This document shows, piece after piece, positions 1-5,391 of a stretch of 5,391 nucleotides of DNA (its first letter is position 1; each line of letters opens with the position of its first letter). The stretch is from JBBQXY01 sp051004815 (GTDB lineage: Bacteria; Chloroflexota; Ktedonobacteria; Ktedonobacterales; Ktedonobacteraceae), in contig JBPCJY010000221.1 of NCBI GenBank assembly GCA_051004815.1, forward strand, positions 1 through 5,391. Direction: 5' to 3'. The translations under genes and the position numbers were made by a program. The notes below the pieces were generated by a model. That model was not told where the DNA came from. It did no database searches and worked only from the letters and a program-made list of their open reading frames with translations.

Positions 1-16
1 ACCTCAAATCTACCCA

Positions 17-25
17 TGTTATAAT
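17..25 (+). promoter_or_regulatory. Extended -10 promoter of the Uma2 gene
   Basis: TG at 17-18, one base, then a perfect TATAAT at 20-25 form an extended -10 element for a housekeeping sigma factor. The matching -35 would fall at or before the left edge of the window, so it cannot be judged. The transcript would start near base 32, giving a leader of about 50 bases before the ATG at 82. The same 10-base string, ATGTTATAAT, recurs at 968-977 before the downstream operon. Confidence 0.6.
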
Positions 26-81
26 AGAATGGTGTATTACAGAAAAGGTTAAAGTGGCGTCCATCGAGAAGGAATAAGCCT

Positions 82-651
82 ATGGCATCAGAGCGTACAC
101 CAATGAGTGTTAAAGACTACTTTGCACTTGAAGAGAACCATCCTGATACACGGTACGAGTATCTTGATGGCTATGTGTATATGATGTCGGGTGGAAGTGC
201 CAATCACGCTACGATTAGCGGAAATATTTATGCTATCCTGAAGAGTTTCCTTCGTGGTGGTCCATGCCGCGCTTACAACTCCGATATAAAGGTGCGTGCC
301 TCTGAGAAGTGCTACTTCCACCATGATGTCACTGTGAGTTGTAATCCGCGTGATCGAGGTACTGTTGATCATATCCAATCGCCAAGGCTCGTGGTAGAAG
401 TCCTCTCCCCCAGCACAGAGGCATATGACCGTGGCAGAAAGCTTCAGCACTACCTTGAGTGTCCTTCTATTGAGGAGTATCTCCTGGTAGACTCACGATC
501 CATGAGGATAGAGATCTATCGGAAAGAGCAAAAAAAGTGGACGTATGATGCTTTTGAAGCTGATGATGAGGTTGAGTTAACATCGCTGGGGATACGCTTT
601 CCTGTAGTAGATGCGTATGAAGATGTGATTTTTGACCAAGAAAACGATTAA
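82..651 (+). CDS. Uma2 family (DUF820) predicted endonuclease
   Basis: A 189-residue protein, the usual size of the Uma2/DUF820 family, which has a restriction-endonuclease-like PD-(D/E)XK fold; the biological role of these proteins is mostly unknown. Seen in the sequence: the N-terminal YEYLDG segment (about 25-30) followed by MMSGGSANH, the HHDVTVSC strand with the presumed catalytic Asp82, the VVEVLSPST strand with Glu107, and Lys120 in the following helix (RGRKLQHY), then EEYLLVD. The usual Tyr-Pro before the catalytic Asp is His-His here, but Asp, Glu and Lys are all kept, so the active site looks intact. The start at 82 is supported by GAGAAGGAA at 66-74, about 8 bases upstream; the later ATG at 103 has no such site. 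No signal peptide or membrane segment is visible. No toxin or antitoxin partner or methylase lies beside it, and it appears to be transcribed alone. The family call is firm; nuclease activity is inferred. Confidence 0.9.
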   Translation: MASERTPMSVKDYFALEENHPDTRYEYLDGYVYMMSGGSANHATISGNIYAILKSFLRGGPCRAYNSDIKVRASEKCYFHHDVTVSCNPRDRGTVDHIQSPRLVVEVLSPSTEAYDRGRKLQHYLECPSIEEYLLVDSRSMRIEIYRKEQKKWTYDAFEADDEVELTSLGIRFPVVDAYEDVIFDQEND

Positions 652-745
652 CACTGAGTTCTGGTGGAGAGGTACAACCCCACTAGGACAGGCACAAGGC
701 CCAATACATCTCACTTCAAGCCAAATGCAAGGCGGAGAGGGACGA

Positions 746-781
746 GCCGATACATCGGCAGTGGGCACGATAAATCGGCCC
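746..781. repeat. Two adjacent related palindromes
   Basis: GCCGAT (746-751) pairs with ATCGGC (754-759) across two bases. Directly after it, GGGC-A-CGAT (763-771) pairs with ATCGGCCC (774-781) across two bases with one bulged A. The two units share the CGAT..ATCGGC core at roughly 20-base spacing, so they look like diverged copies of one module. Either could fold as a hairpin in RNA or single-stranded DNA. The base pairing is directly visible; any function is unknown. Confidence 0.7.
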
Positions 782-816
782 CTACGCTTGCTATACATCC
801 TTCTTTGAAATGTATT

Positions 817-865
817 GCCCACAAAGGGCATCACTACATGTAGAAACCTGCCTGATGCCCACAAA
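817..865. repeat. 9-base direct repeat, 40-base period
   Basis: GCCCACAAA occurs at 817-825 and again at 857-865. The first copy is followed by GGGCATCA and the second by TCAGG, so each copy is wired into a different hairpin arm: GCCC 817-820 with GGGC 826-829, and the loop of the 851-870 hairpin. This suggests a composite element built from duplicated modules. Confidence 0.6.
826..860. repeat. 8-base inverted repeat enclosing a 10-base palindrome
   Basis: GGGCATCA (826-833) is the exact reverse complement of TGATGCCC (853-860). Between them lies the perfect palindrome CTACATGTAG (834-843). The right arm overlaps the CCTGAT arm of the neighbouring hairpin at 851-870, so the two folds are mutually exclusive. 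Confidence 0.7.
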
Positions 866-894
866 TCAGGTCTTTCGCCTTGCAACCAGGTTTC
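843..894. repeat. Nested inverted repeat
   Basis: The outer arms GAAACCTG (843-850) and CAGGTTTC (887-894) are exact reverse complements. Inside, CCTGAT (851-856) pairs with ATCAGG (865-870), so the outer and inner stems stack without a gap on the left side. No T-run follows within the next ten bases, so it is not a standard intrinsic terminator. It resembles the structured short repeats scattered between genes in large Chloroflexota genomes, but I cannot confirm other copies from this window. Confidence 0.65.
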
Positions 895-968
895 CCGATA
901 AGTACTAAGAATTTTTAGATGTTACTATCAAAGCATCCTCGCTGCATCTCACCTCCACTCCCTCTTTA

Positions 969-977
969 TGTTATAAT
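969..977 (+). promoter_or_regulatory. Extended -10 promoter of the mutase operon
   Basis: TG at 969-970, one base, then TATAAT at 972-977: a consensus extended -10. No good -35 stands at the usual distance (949-954 reads TCACCT), which is common when the extended TG is present. Transcription would begin near 984, leaving only about 17 bases before the ATG at 1001. That leaves no room for a leader riboswitch from this promoter. It is the only strong promoter seen before the three downstream genes. Confidence 0.65.
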
Positions 978-988
978 GCCAGTGGAAC

Positions 989-995
989 AGGGAGG
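989..995 (+). promoter_or_regulatory. Shine-Dalgarno site fixing the mutase start
   Basis: AGGGAGG lies 5 bases before the ATG at 1001 but only 2 bases before the in-frame TTG at 998. This favours ATG 1001 as the true start. Confidence 0.75.
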
Positions 996-1000
996 ATTTG

Positions 1001-2668
1001 ATGGAACAACATAGAAGCAGCAAAGCTGAGGAGTGGCGTGCCACGACTGCCCGCAAAGCAAAAGAGAGAACGGCGGAGCGCAAGAAAAAGTTCGTTACCA
1101 GCTCCGATATTGTCGTGCCTGACCTGGTGAGCGCGGAAGACCTGCAAGATTTCGATGCCCAGGAGAAGCTGGGCTATCCCGGCGAATACCCGTATACCAG
1201 GGGCGTGCATCCGGCGATGTATCGTTCACGACCGTGGACGATGCGTCAGTATGCCGGCTTTGCCTCCGCGGAAGAATCGAATAAACGCTACCACTTCTTG
1301 CTCTCGCAGGGTACTACTGGCCTCTCTGTTGCCTTTGATCTCCCCACGCAGATGGGTTATGATGCTGACAACCCGATTGCGGAGGGCGAAGTGGGGAAGG
1401 TTGGGGTCTCCATCTCCAGCCTGGAAGATATGGAAACGCTGCTCCATGATCTTCCGCTTGAACGCATCAGCACCTCTATGACCATCAATGCTACCGCCAG
1501 TATCTTGCTGGCCCTGTATATCGCCGTTGCCAAAAAACAGGGAGTACCAGTTAGCAAACTGACCGGTACTGTGCAAAACGATGTTTTGAAAGAATATATC
1601 GCCCGTGGGACGTATATTTATCCCCCGCAGCATTCTATGCGCATTATCACGGATATGTTCCGCTACTGTGGTGAGCACATGCCGCGCTGGAATACGATCA
1701 GTATCAGTGGCTATCATGTGCGTGAGGCGGGGGCCAACGCAGTGCAAGAGGTGGCATTCACGCTCGCGAATGCCATCAGCTATGTCCGGGCGGCAGTGGA
1801 GGCAGGACTGGATGTTGATCGTTTCGCCGGGCAACTCTCCTTTTTCTTTAATAGTCACAACAACCTGTTTGAAGAGGTGGCGAAATTTCGGGCGGCACGG
1901 CGGATGTGGGCGCATATCATGCGCGAACGTTTCCATGCCCAGGACCCGCGCTCAATGATGCTACGTTTCCATACGCAGACAGCCGGTTCGACGCTCACGG
2001 CACAACAGCCCGATAATAATATCGTCCGCACGGCCTATCAGGCTCTGGCGGCAGTGCTCGGCGGCACGCAATCGCTGCATACTAATTCGAAGGATGAGGC
2101 TCTTTCGCTGCCAAGCGAGGATGCGGCACGTATCGCCTTGCGCACGCAACAAATTTTGGCCTATGAGACGGGCGTGGCCGACGTGGTAGACCCGTTGGCT
2201 GGCTCATATTATGTAGAGTCGCTGACAGATGAGATTGAGCGGCAAGCATGGGAATATATTGAGCAGATCGACGCATTGGGCGGCAGCGTGCATGCTATCG
2301 AACGCGGTTTTATGCAAGCGGAGATCGAGCAGGTGGCCTATGCGTATCAAAACGCGCTTGATCGGCAAGAGGCTATCGTGGTCGGCGTGAACCGCTACGT
2401 GCAAGAAGACGAGGTCAGGCCGACCTTGTTGCGCGTTGATCCCGCGCTGGGCAAGCGGCAGGTAGAGAAATTGCTAGAACTGCGCCAGAGGCGCGACAAC
2501 GAGAAAGTTCAACATGTCCTCGCCGCCCTGCAACGGGGCGCGGAAGGGACGGAGAACCTGCTGCCATTGATTATCGACGCGGTTGAAGCATATGCTACAC
2601 TAGGAGAGATCAGTGACGCAATGCGTCGCGTCTTTGGCGAGCAACACGAATTTCGTAGTGTGGAGTAA
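1001..2668 (+). CDS. mcmA: Methylmalonyl-CoA mutase, large (catalytic) subunit
   Basis: A 555-residue adenosylcobalamin-dependent mutase catalytic chain, expected to interconvert (R)-methylmalonyl-CoA and succinyl-CoA in propionate and odd-chain or branched-chain carbon metabolism. It contains the TIM-barrel acyl-CoA-binding part only; the C-terminal B12-binding domain with its DxHxxG motif is absent, as in families where that domain is a separate small subunit. Residues equivalent to the Propionibacterium active site are visible: Tyr84 (RQYAG; Tyr89 there), Thr190 and Gln192 (GTVQND; Thr195, Gln197), Arg202 (ARGTY; Arg207) and Tyr238-His239 (SGYH; Tyr243-His244). Tyr plus Arg is the signature for a carboxylated substrate; isobutyryl-CoA mutase has Phe and Gln there. 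A basic, charged N-terminal stretch (about 10-32) precedes the barrel, as is usual for this subtype. It is the first gene of the probable operon, 15 bases ahead of murI. The small subunit must be encoded elsewhere. Ethylmalonyl-CoA mutase is a less likely alternative. Confidence 0.92.
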   Translation: MEQHRSSKAEEWRATTARKAKERTAERKKKFVTSSDIVVPDLVSAEDLQDFDAQEKLGYPGEYPYTRGVHPAMYRSRPWTMRQYAGFASAEESNKRYHFLLSQGTTGLSVAFDLPTQMGYDADNPIAEGEVGKVGVSISSLEDMETLLHDLPLERISTSMTINATASILLALYIAVAKKQGVPVSKLTGTVQNDVLKEYIARGTYIYPPQHSMRIITDMFRYCGEHMPRWNTISISGYHVREAGANAVQEVAFTLANAISYVRAAVEAGLDVDRFAGQLSFFFNSHNNLFEEVAKFRAARRMWAHIMRERFHAQDPRSMMLRFHTQTAGSTLTAQQPDNNIVRTAYQALAAVLGGTQSLHTNSKDEALSLPSEDAARIALRTQQILAYETGVADVVDPLAGSYYVESLTDEIERQAWEYIEQIDALGGSVHAIERGFMQAEIEQVAYAYQNALDRQEAIVVGVNRYVQEDEVRPTLLRVDPALGKRQVEKLLELRQRRDNEKVQHVLAALQRGAEGTENLLPLIIDAVEAYATLGEISDAMRRVFGEQHEFRSVE

Positions 2669-2683
2669 GTAATAGTTAAACGT

Positions 2684-3610
2684 ATGAAATATTCGCATTC
2701 AGATGATGTCACAGAGACCCCAGGGACACATGATGTCCACCCGGCGCGTGATGCCGAACGTAGTAGTCAGCATAGCTTCGACCATGAACGGGTAGGGGTT
2801 GTAGGGAAGGCAGAGGCTCCCATAGGGGTGTTTGATTCGGGGGCGGGCGGATTGACCATCCTTTCAGCATTACGTAAAGAACTGCCGCACGAACAGTATG
2901 TCTACTTTGGTGATACCGCGCACTGCCCCTATGGCACGCGCAGCGATGGCGAGATTATCGAATTAACCTGTCGCGCTTGCCAGTTTTTGCTTGAACAAGG
3001 GGTGAAGCTGATTGTTATCGGCTGTAATACCGCATCCCAGGCGGCACTCACGACATTACGCGCTACTTTCTCCGTCCCCTTTATCGGCGTTGTGCCGGCA
3101 GTCAAACCGGCGGCGCGAGCGACAAAAAACGGGCGTATTGGTGTAGCCGCCACCAATCAGGCGGCAAAGGCGATTTACTTACGGCAGCTGATCGATGAGT
3201 TCGCGGGCGGCATTCAGGTGTTCGCCGTTGGTTGTCCCGAACTGGTGACGTTGGTTGAACAAGGTGAATTTGACGCGCCCGGTGCGGACGAAATCGTCAA
3301 AGTTGCGCTAGAGCCTATTCTCAAGGAAGGCGTCGATGTCATTGTGCTGGGCTGTACGCATTTTCCTGCTCTGCGCCCCATTATTGAACGTATTACCGAT
3401 CATCACGTACAAGTTATTGATAGCGGGGCAGCCATAGCGCGTCGTACCCATGCCGTGCTGGACGCGGAAGCACTTATCCGTCGTTCCAGCGTGGAAGGCC
3501 ATCCGCAAGGAGAGCTAGAGGTCTGGTGCAGTGGCGATCCTGACGCGTTTAGCCGGGTTGCCAGTAAGCTGCTAGGCTCCCCCATCGTTGCCTATCAAGC
3601 TATATCATAG
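2684..3610 (+). CDS. murI: Glutamate racemase
   Basis: A 308-residue cofactor-independent racemase converting L-glutamate to D-glutamate, the building block that MurD adds to the peptidoglycan stem peptide in the cytoplasm. Family motifs are all present: PIGVFDSGAGGLT with Asp51-Ser52, YFGDTAHCPYG, the first catalytic Cys114 in VIGCNTAS (Gly where Ala is common), and the second catalytic Cys224 with His226 in LGCTHFP. The family core begins only near residue 46. The first 45 residues are a hydrophilic extension (rich in Asp, His, Arg, Ser) without a signal peptide. There is no alternative start: no in-frame ATG, GTG or TTG occurs between 2684 and the GTG inside the first core strand. The Shine-Dalgarno site is poor (GGAG at 2662-2665, 18 bases away), so translation probably depends on the mutase gene ending 15 bases upstream. 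Escherichia coli MurI also has an N-terminal extension, tied to activation by UDP-MurNAc-L-Ala; whether this one acts likewise is unknown. Confidence 0.95.
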   Translation: MKYSHSDDVTETPGTHDVHPARDAERSSQHSFDHERVGVVGKAEAPIGVFDSGAGGLTILSALRKELPHEQYVYFGDTAHCPYGTRSDGEIIELTCRACQFLLEQGVKLIVIGCNTASQAALTTLRATFSVPFIGVVPAVKPAARATKNGRIGVAATNQAAKAIYLRQLIDEFAGGIQVFAVGCPELVTLVEQGEFDAPGADEIVKVALEPILKEGVDVIVLGCTHFPALRPIIERITDHHVQVIDSGAAIARRTHAVLDAEALIRRSSVEGHPQGELEVWCSGDPDAFSRVASKLLGSPIVAYQAIS

Positions 3611-3614
3611 GGAG
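3609..3614 (+). promoter_or_regulatory. Shine-Dalgarno site fixing a TTG start
   Basis: AGGGAG overlaps the last two bases of the murI stop codon (TAG, 3608-3610) and stands 6 bases before TTG at 3621. No such site precedes the alternative in-frame TTG at 3588. The overlap with the stop codon favours translational coupling to murI. Confidence 0.75.
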
Positions 3615-3620
3615 AAAACT

Positions 3621-5285
3621 TTGGATATAACATTTCTTGGTCAAGCCGGGCTATTTATTGAAACTAAACGGGGAAGCATTCTGTGCGACCCGTGGTTCAA
3701 TCCAGCCTACTTTGCCTCGTGGTTCCCATTTCCCAGCAATGAGGAGGTGGATATCGCAAAATTGAGCTGCCCTACCTATCTTTACTTATCGCATCTGCAC
3801 CATGACCATTTTGATCCCCAGTTCCTGCGCGAACATGTCTGGAAAGAGGCCACAGTGCTCCTGCCAGATTATCCATTAGGGCTATTAGAAAAGGCGTTAC
3901 GCGAGCTTGGCTTCACGAAATTCATCTACACGAAAAATTGTCAGACCGTCGAGGTGAATGGGTTGCGTATCACTATTGTCGCTATGACCGCGCCGATTGA
4001 TGGCCCGCTGGGCGACTCCAGCCTGATTGTGAATGATGGTGAGATGTGTATCTTTAATCAAAATGATTCGCGCCCGATTGACCTGGACATTCTGACCCAA
4101 TTTGGCCCCTTTGATGTCCATTTTTTGCAGTTCTCCGGTGCCATCTGGTACCCAATGGTGTACCAGTTCCCGGAGAAGATGATGCAGGTGCTGAGTCGCA
4201 AGAAACGCGAGAATCAGATGGCCCGTGCTTTGCGCTACGCGGAGCAGATAGGAGCCACTTTTATCGTGCCATCGTCTGGGCCACCATGCTTCCTCGATGA
4301 TGAATTGTTCCATTTCAATGATTTTCATCGTGATGAGACGAATACCTTCCCCGACCAGACGGTCTTCCTGGAATACATGCAAGCGCACGGCAAGGATAAT
4401 GGGCGTCTGATGATTCCTGGCAGTGTTGCCACCTTTGGCAAAGGTACCTGTACCGTCGTACATCCATACTCTGACGAGCAAGTAGAGGCGATATTCACGG
4501 AGAAACGGGCCTATCTGGAAGCCTATCAAGCTCGCCAACGTCCCCTCATTGAGGCGGCTAAAGCTTCGTGGCCGCGTGGGCAGGTGGATATCCTGTCGTC
4601 GCTGCGTGATTGGTTCGAGCCGCTTTTGCGAGATGCCGATCTGACCTGTGTTGGCGTCAATGGTCGCCTCTTACTCGATTTAGGAGAGCAGTCGGTGGTC
4701 ATCGATTTTCAGCAGCGCAAGGTTTATGCCTGGCAGGGTGAGGAGTGGGAATACAAGTTCGAGATTGATCCGGCACTGATCGAATCCAGCATCATACGCC
4801 ATGTCGATGACTGGATCAACGACCTCTTCCTCTCGTGTCGCTTTAAGGCGCAGCGCAAAGGCCCGTACAACGAGTACATCTACATCTTTTTTAAGGGGTT
4901 GACACCTGAACGCCTCCAGTATATCGAGGGCTATTACGCGGAACAGGCACCCGAACACCAGTTTTGGGAGAGCAACGGCTATCGCATTCAGCGACGTTGT
5001 CCTCACCTCAAAGCCGACCTGACGCGCTTCGGCAAGATAGAGGATGGCGTTCTGACCTGCACCATGCATGGCTGGCAATTTGAGCTAGCCACAGGTCGCT
5101 GTTTGACCTCCGATGATCGCAAGCTCTATGCACAACGGCTCACCAGCAATGATGCGGCTACCGATGTTCCCGCAGATGATGTGGTAGAGCAAGAGCCAAC
5201 CACGGAATGGGTGAAACCGCCTTCTTACAAGTGTAGTCACTGTTTATACGTGCCGCTTAGTGAGAGAAGACAGGCGCAGCAATAA
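3621..5285 (+). CDS. MBL-fold protein with C-terminal Rieske [2Fe-2S] domain
   Basis: A 554-residue protein, taking TTG 3621 as start; the protein then opens with DITFLGQAG, the typical first strand of the UlaG/CMAH-like metallo-beta-lactamase group. Domains in order: MBL fold (about 1-280) with the metal motif His58-x-His60-x-Asp62-His63, a probable further ligand Asp149 (FNQNDS), and the FSGAIWYP segment (171-178); a linking region (about 285-445) I cannot name, with WINDLFLSCRF near 398-408; a Rieske domain (about 450-500) with Cys460-Pro-His462 and Cys480-x-x-His483, spaced as needed for a [2Fe-2S] cluster, followed by GWQFELATG; and a tail with Cys538-x-x-Cys541. No signal peptide or membrane segment is seen, so it is probably cytoplasmic. 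The same two domain types occur in CMP-N-acetylneuraminate hydroxylase, but with Rieske first. A redox or hydroxylase role is inferred; the substrate is unknown. It lies 10 bases after murI and is probably the last gene of the operon. Confidence 0.88.
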   Translation: MDITFLGQAGLFIETKRGSILCDPWFNPAYFASWFPFPSNEEVDIAKLSCPTYLYLSHLHHDHFDPQFLREHVWKEATVLLPDYPLGLLEKALRELGFTKFIYTKNCQTVEVNGLRITIVAMTAPIDGPLGDSSLIVNDGEMCIFNQNDSRPIDLDILTQFGPFDVHFLQFSGAIWYPMVYQFPEKMMQVLSRKKRENQMARALRYAEQIGATFIVPSSGPPCFLDDELFHFNDFHRDETNTFPDQTVFLEYMQAHGKDNGRLMIPGSVATFGKGTCTVVHPYSDEQVEAIFTEKRAYLEAYQARQRPLIEAAKASWPRGQVDILSSLRDWFEPLLRDADLTCVGVNGRLLLDLGEQSVVIDFQQRKVYAWQGEEWEYKFEIDPALIESSIIRHVDDWINDLFLSCRFKAQRKGPYNEYIYIFFKGLTPERLQYIEGYYAEQAPEHQFWESNGYRIQRRCPHLKADLTRFGKIEDGVLTCTMHGWQFELATGRCLTSDDRKLYAQRLTSNDAATDVPADDVVEQEPTTEWVKPPSYKCSHCLYVPLSERRQAQQ

Positions 5286-5319
5286 AAAAGTGGGTGAGGT
5301 TGGGGTCGGAAACTTTTTT
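5284..5319 (+). terminator. Weak candidate terminator of the operon
   Basis: AAAAAAGT (5284-5291), beginning inside the stop codon, is complementary to ACTTTTTT (5312-5319), giving an 8-base stem with a 20-base G-rich loop and the T-run on the right arm. The stem is nearly all A-T, so it is not a strong intrinsic terminator. A competing 5-base hairpin, GAAAC (5309-5313) with GTTTC (5320-5324), uses the T-run as its loop. Confidence 0.35.
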
Positions 5320-5324
5320 GTTTC

Positions 5325-5391
5325 TGCGGGGTGCTGAGCTTCTTCTTGGTCGCCCGCCAAACCCACACGTTCCAAAAGGTTTTTCCCCGCA
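5325..5391. repeat. Inverted repeat running to the window edge
   Basis: TGCGGGG (5325-5331) is the exact reverse complement of CCCCGCA (5385-5391), which ends at the last base of the window, so the repeat may continue. A second pair, GTGGGT (5290-5295) and ACCCAC (5361-5366), crosses the left arm, so the two would compete. No coding potential is evident in the 106 bases after the last gene. It may be another intergenic repeat element or the operon's real terminator region. Confidence 0.45.

Larger units (their letters stand above)
652..968. other. Intergenic region without genes, rich in palindromic repeats
   Basis: About 320 bases separate the Uma2 stop from the operon promoter. No reading frame here has a ribosome-binding site together with recognisable protein content. 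Most of the stretch from about 690 to 894 consists of short inverted and direct repeats, listed individually. Read on the - strand, it includes a GTAGGGGCCGAT block (positions 784-773), similar to the GTAGGGGC-type intergenic repeats common in Chloroflexota and Cyanobacteria. I see no T-run after any hairpin, so no convincing intrinsic terminator for the Uma2 gene. The last 70 bases (895-968) are A+T-rich and then C-rich, without clear structure. Confidence 0.6.

Noticed and set aside
837..853. Possible cobalamin riboswitch B12 box before a B12-dependent mutase
   Set aside because: Only the 3' half (ACCTGCCT) fits the box; the 5' half does not, other conserved riboswitch parts are not seen, and the operon promoter at 969-977 lies downstream of it.
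577..885. A 102-residue open frame on the - strand over the intergenic region
   Set aside because: It translates the palindromic repeats and the end of the Uma2 gene, its composition is not protein-like, and no promoter or ribosome-binding site precedes it.
652..968. CRISPR array or tRNA gene in the repeat-rich spacer
   Set aside because: The repeats are unequal, short and overlapping rather than regularly spaced, and no cloverleaf with a T-loop sequence was found.
998..1000. TTG as the mutase start
   Set aside because: It is only 2 bases from the Shine-Dalgarno site; the adjoining ATG at 1001 has better spacing.
1226..1936. A 236-residue open frame on the - strand
   Set aside because: It lies wholly inside the mutase gene, has no ribosome-binding site or recognisable motifs, and the + strand protein is clearly real.
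3588..3590. TTG as the start of the MBL-Rieske gene
   Set aside because: It overlaps murI by 23 bases and has no Shine-Dalgarno site; TTG 3621 has AGGGAG at 6 bases and begins at the first strand of the fold.
3897..4538. A 213-residue open frame on the - strand
   Set aside because: It is antisense to the MBL-Rieske gene, whose motifs are intact; its translation shows no family features.

Overview
The window shows four complete protein genes, all on the + strand, in a bacterium of moderate G+C content. The best guess for the source is the phylum Chloroflexota, class Ktedonobacteria. The grounds are a Uma2-type nuclease gene, a methylmalonyl-CoA mutase catalytic chain without its B12 domain, and intergenic DNA full of small palindromic modules of the GTAGGGGC / GGGC...GCCC kind. 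This assignment is inference; no rRNA or other marker gene is present.

Layout: (1) 1-81, an extended -10 promoter and short leader. (2) 82-651, a stand-alone Uma2-family (DUF820) predicted PD-(D/E)XK endonuclease. (3) 652-968, about 320 bases with no credible gene but a dense set of inverted and direct repeats. (4) A second promoter at 969-977, carrying the same 10-base ATGTTATAAT block as the first. It is followed by a probable three-gene operon: methylmalonyl-CoA mutase large (catalytic) subunit (1001-2668), glutamate racemase MurI (2684-3610) and a metallo-beta-lactamase-fold protein with a C-terminal Rieske [2Fe-2S] domain (3621-5285). The gaps are 15 and 10 bases. (5) 5286-5391, a weak terminator candidate and a further inverted-repeat tract running off the window.

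The operon genes do not form one obvious pathway. The mutase interconverts methylmalonyl-CoA and succinyl-CoA and needs a separate adenosylcobalamin-binding subunit that is not encoded here. MurI supplies D-glutamate for peptidoglycan. The third protein combines the two domain types of CMP-Neu5Ac hydroxylase in the opposite order; its substrate is unknown. Two start codons were reassigned by Shine-Dalgarno position: ATG 1001 for the mutase and TTG 3621 for the Rieske protein. The points most worth a second look are the MBL-Rieske protein, the repeat mosaic ahead of the operon, and the single in-frame stop codon between the mutase and MurI.
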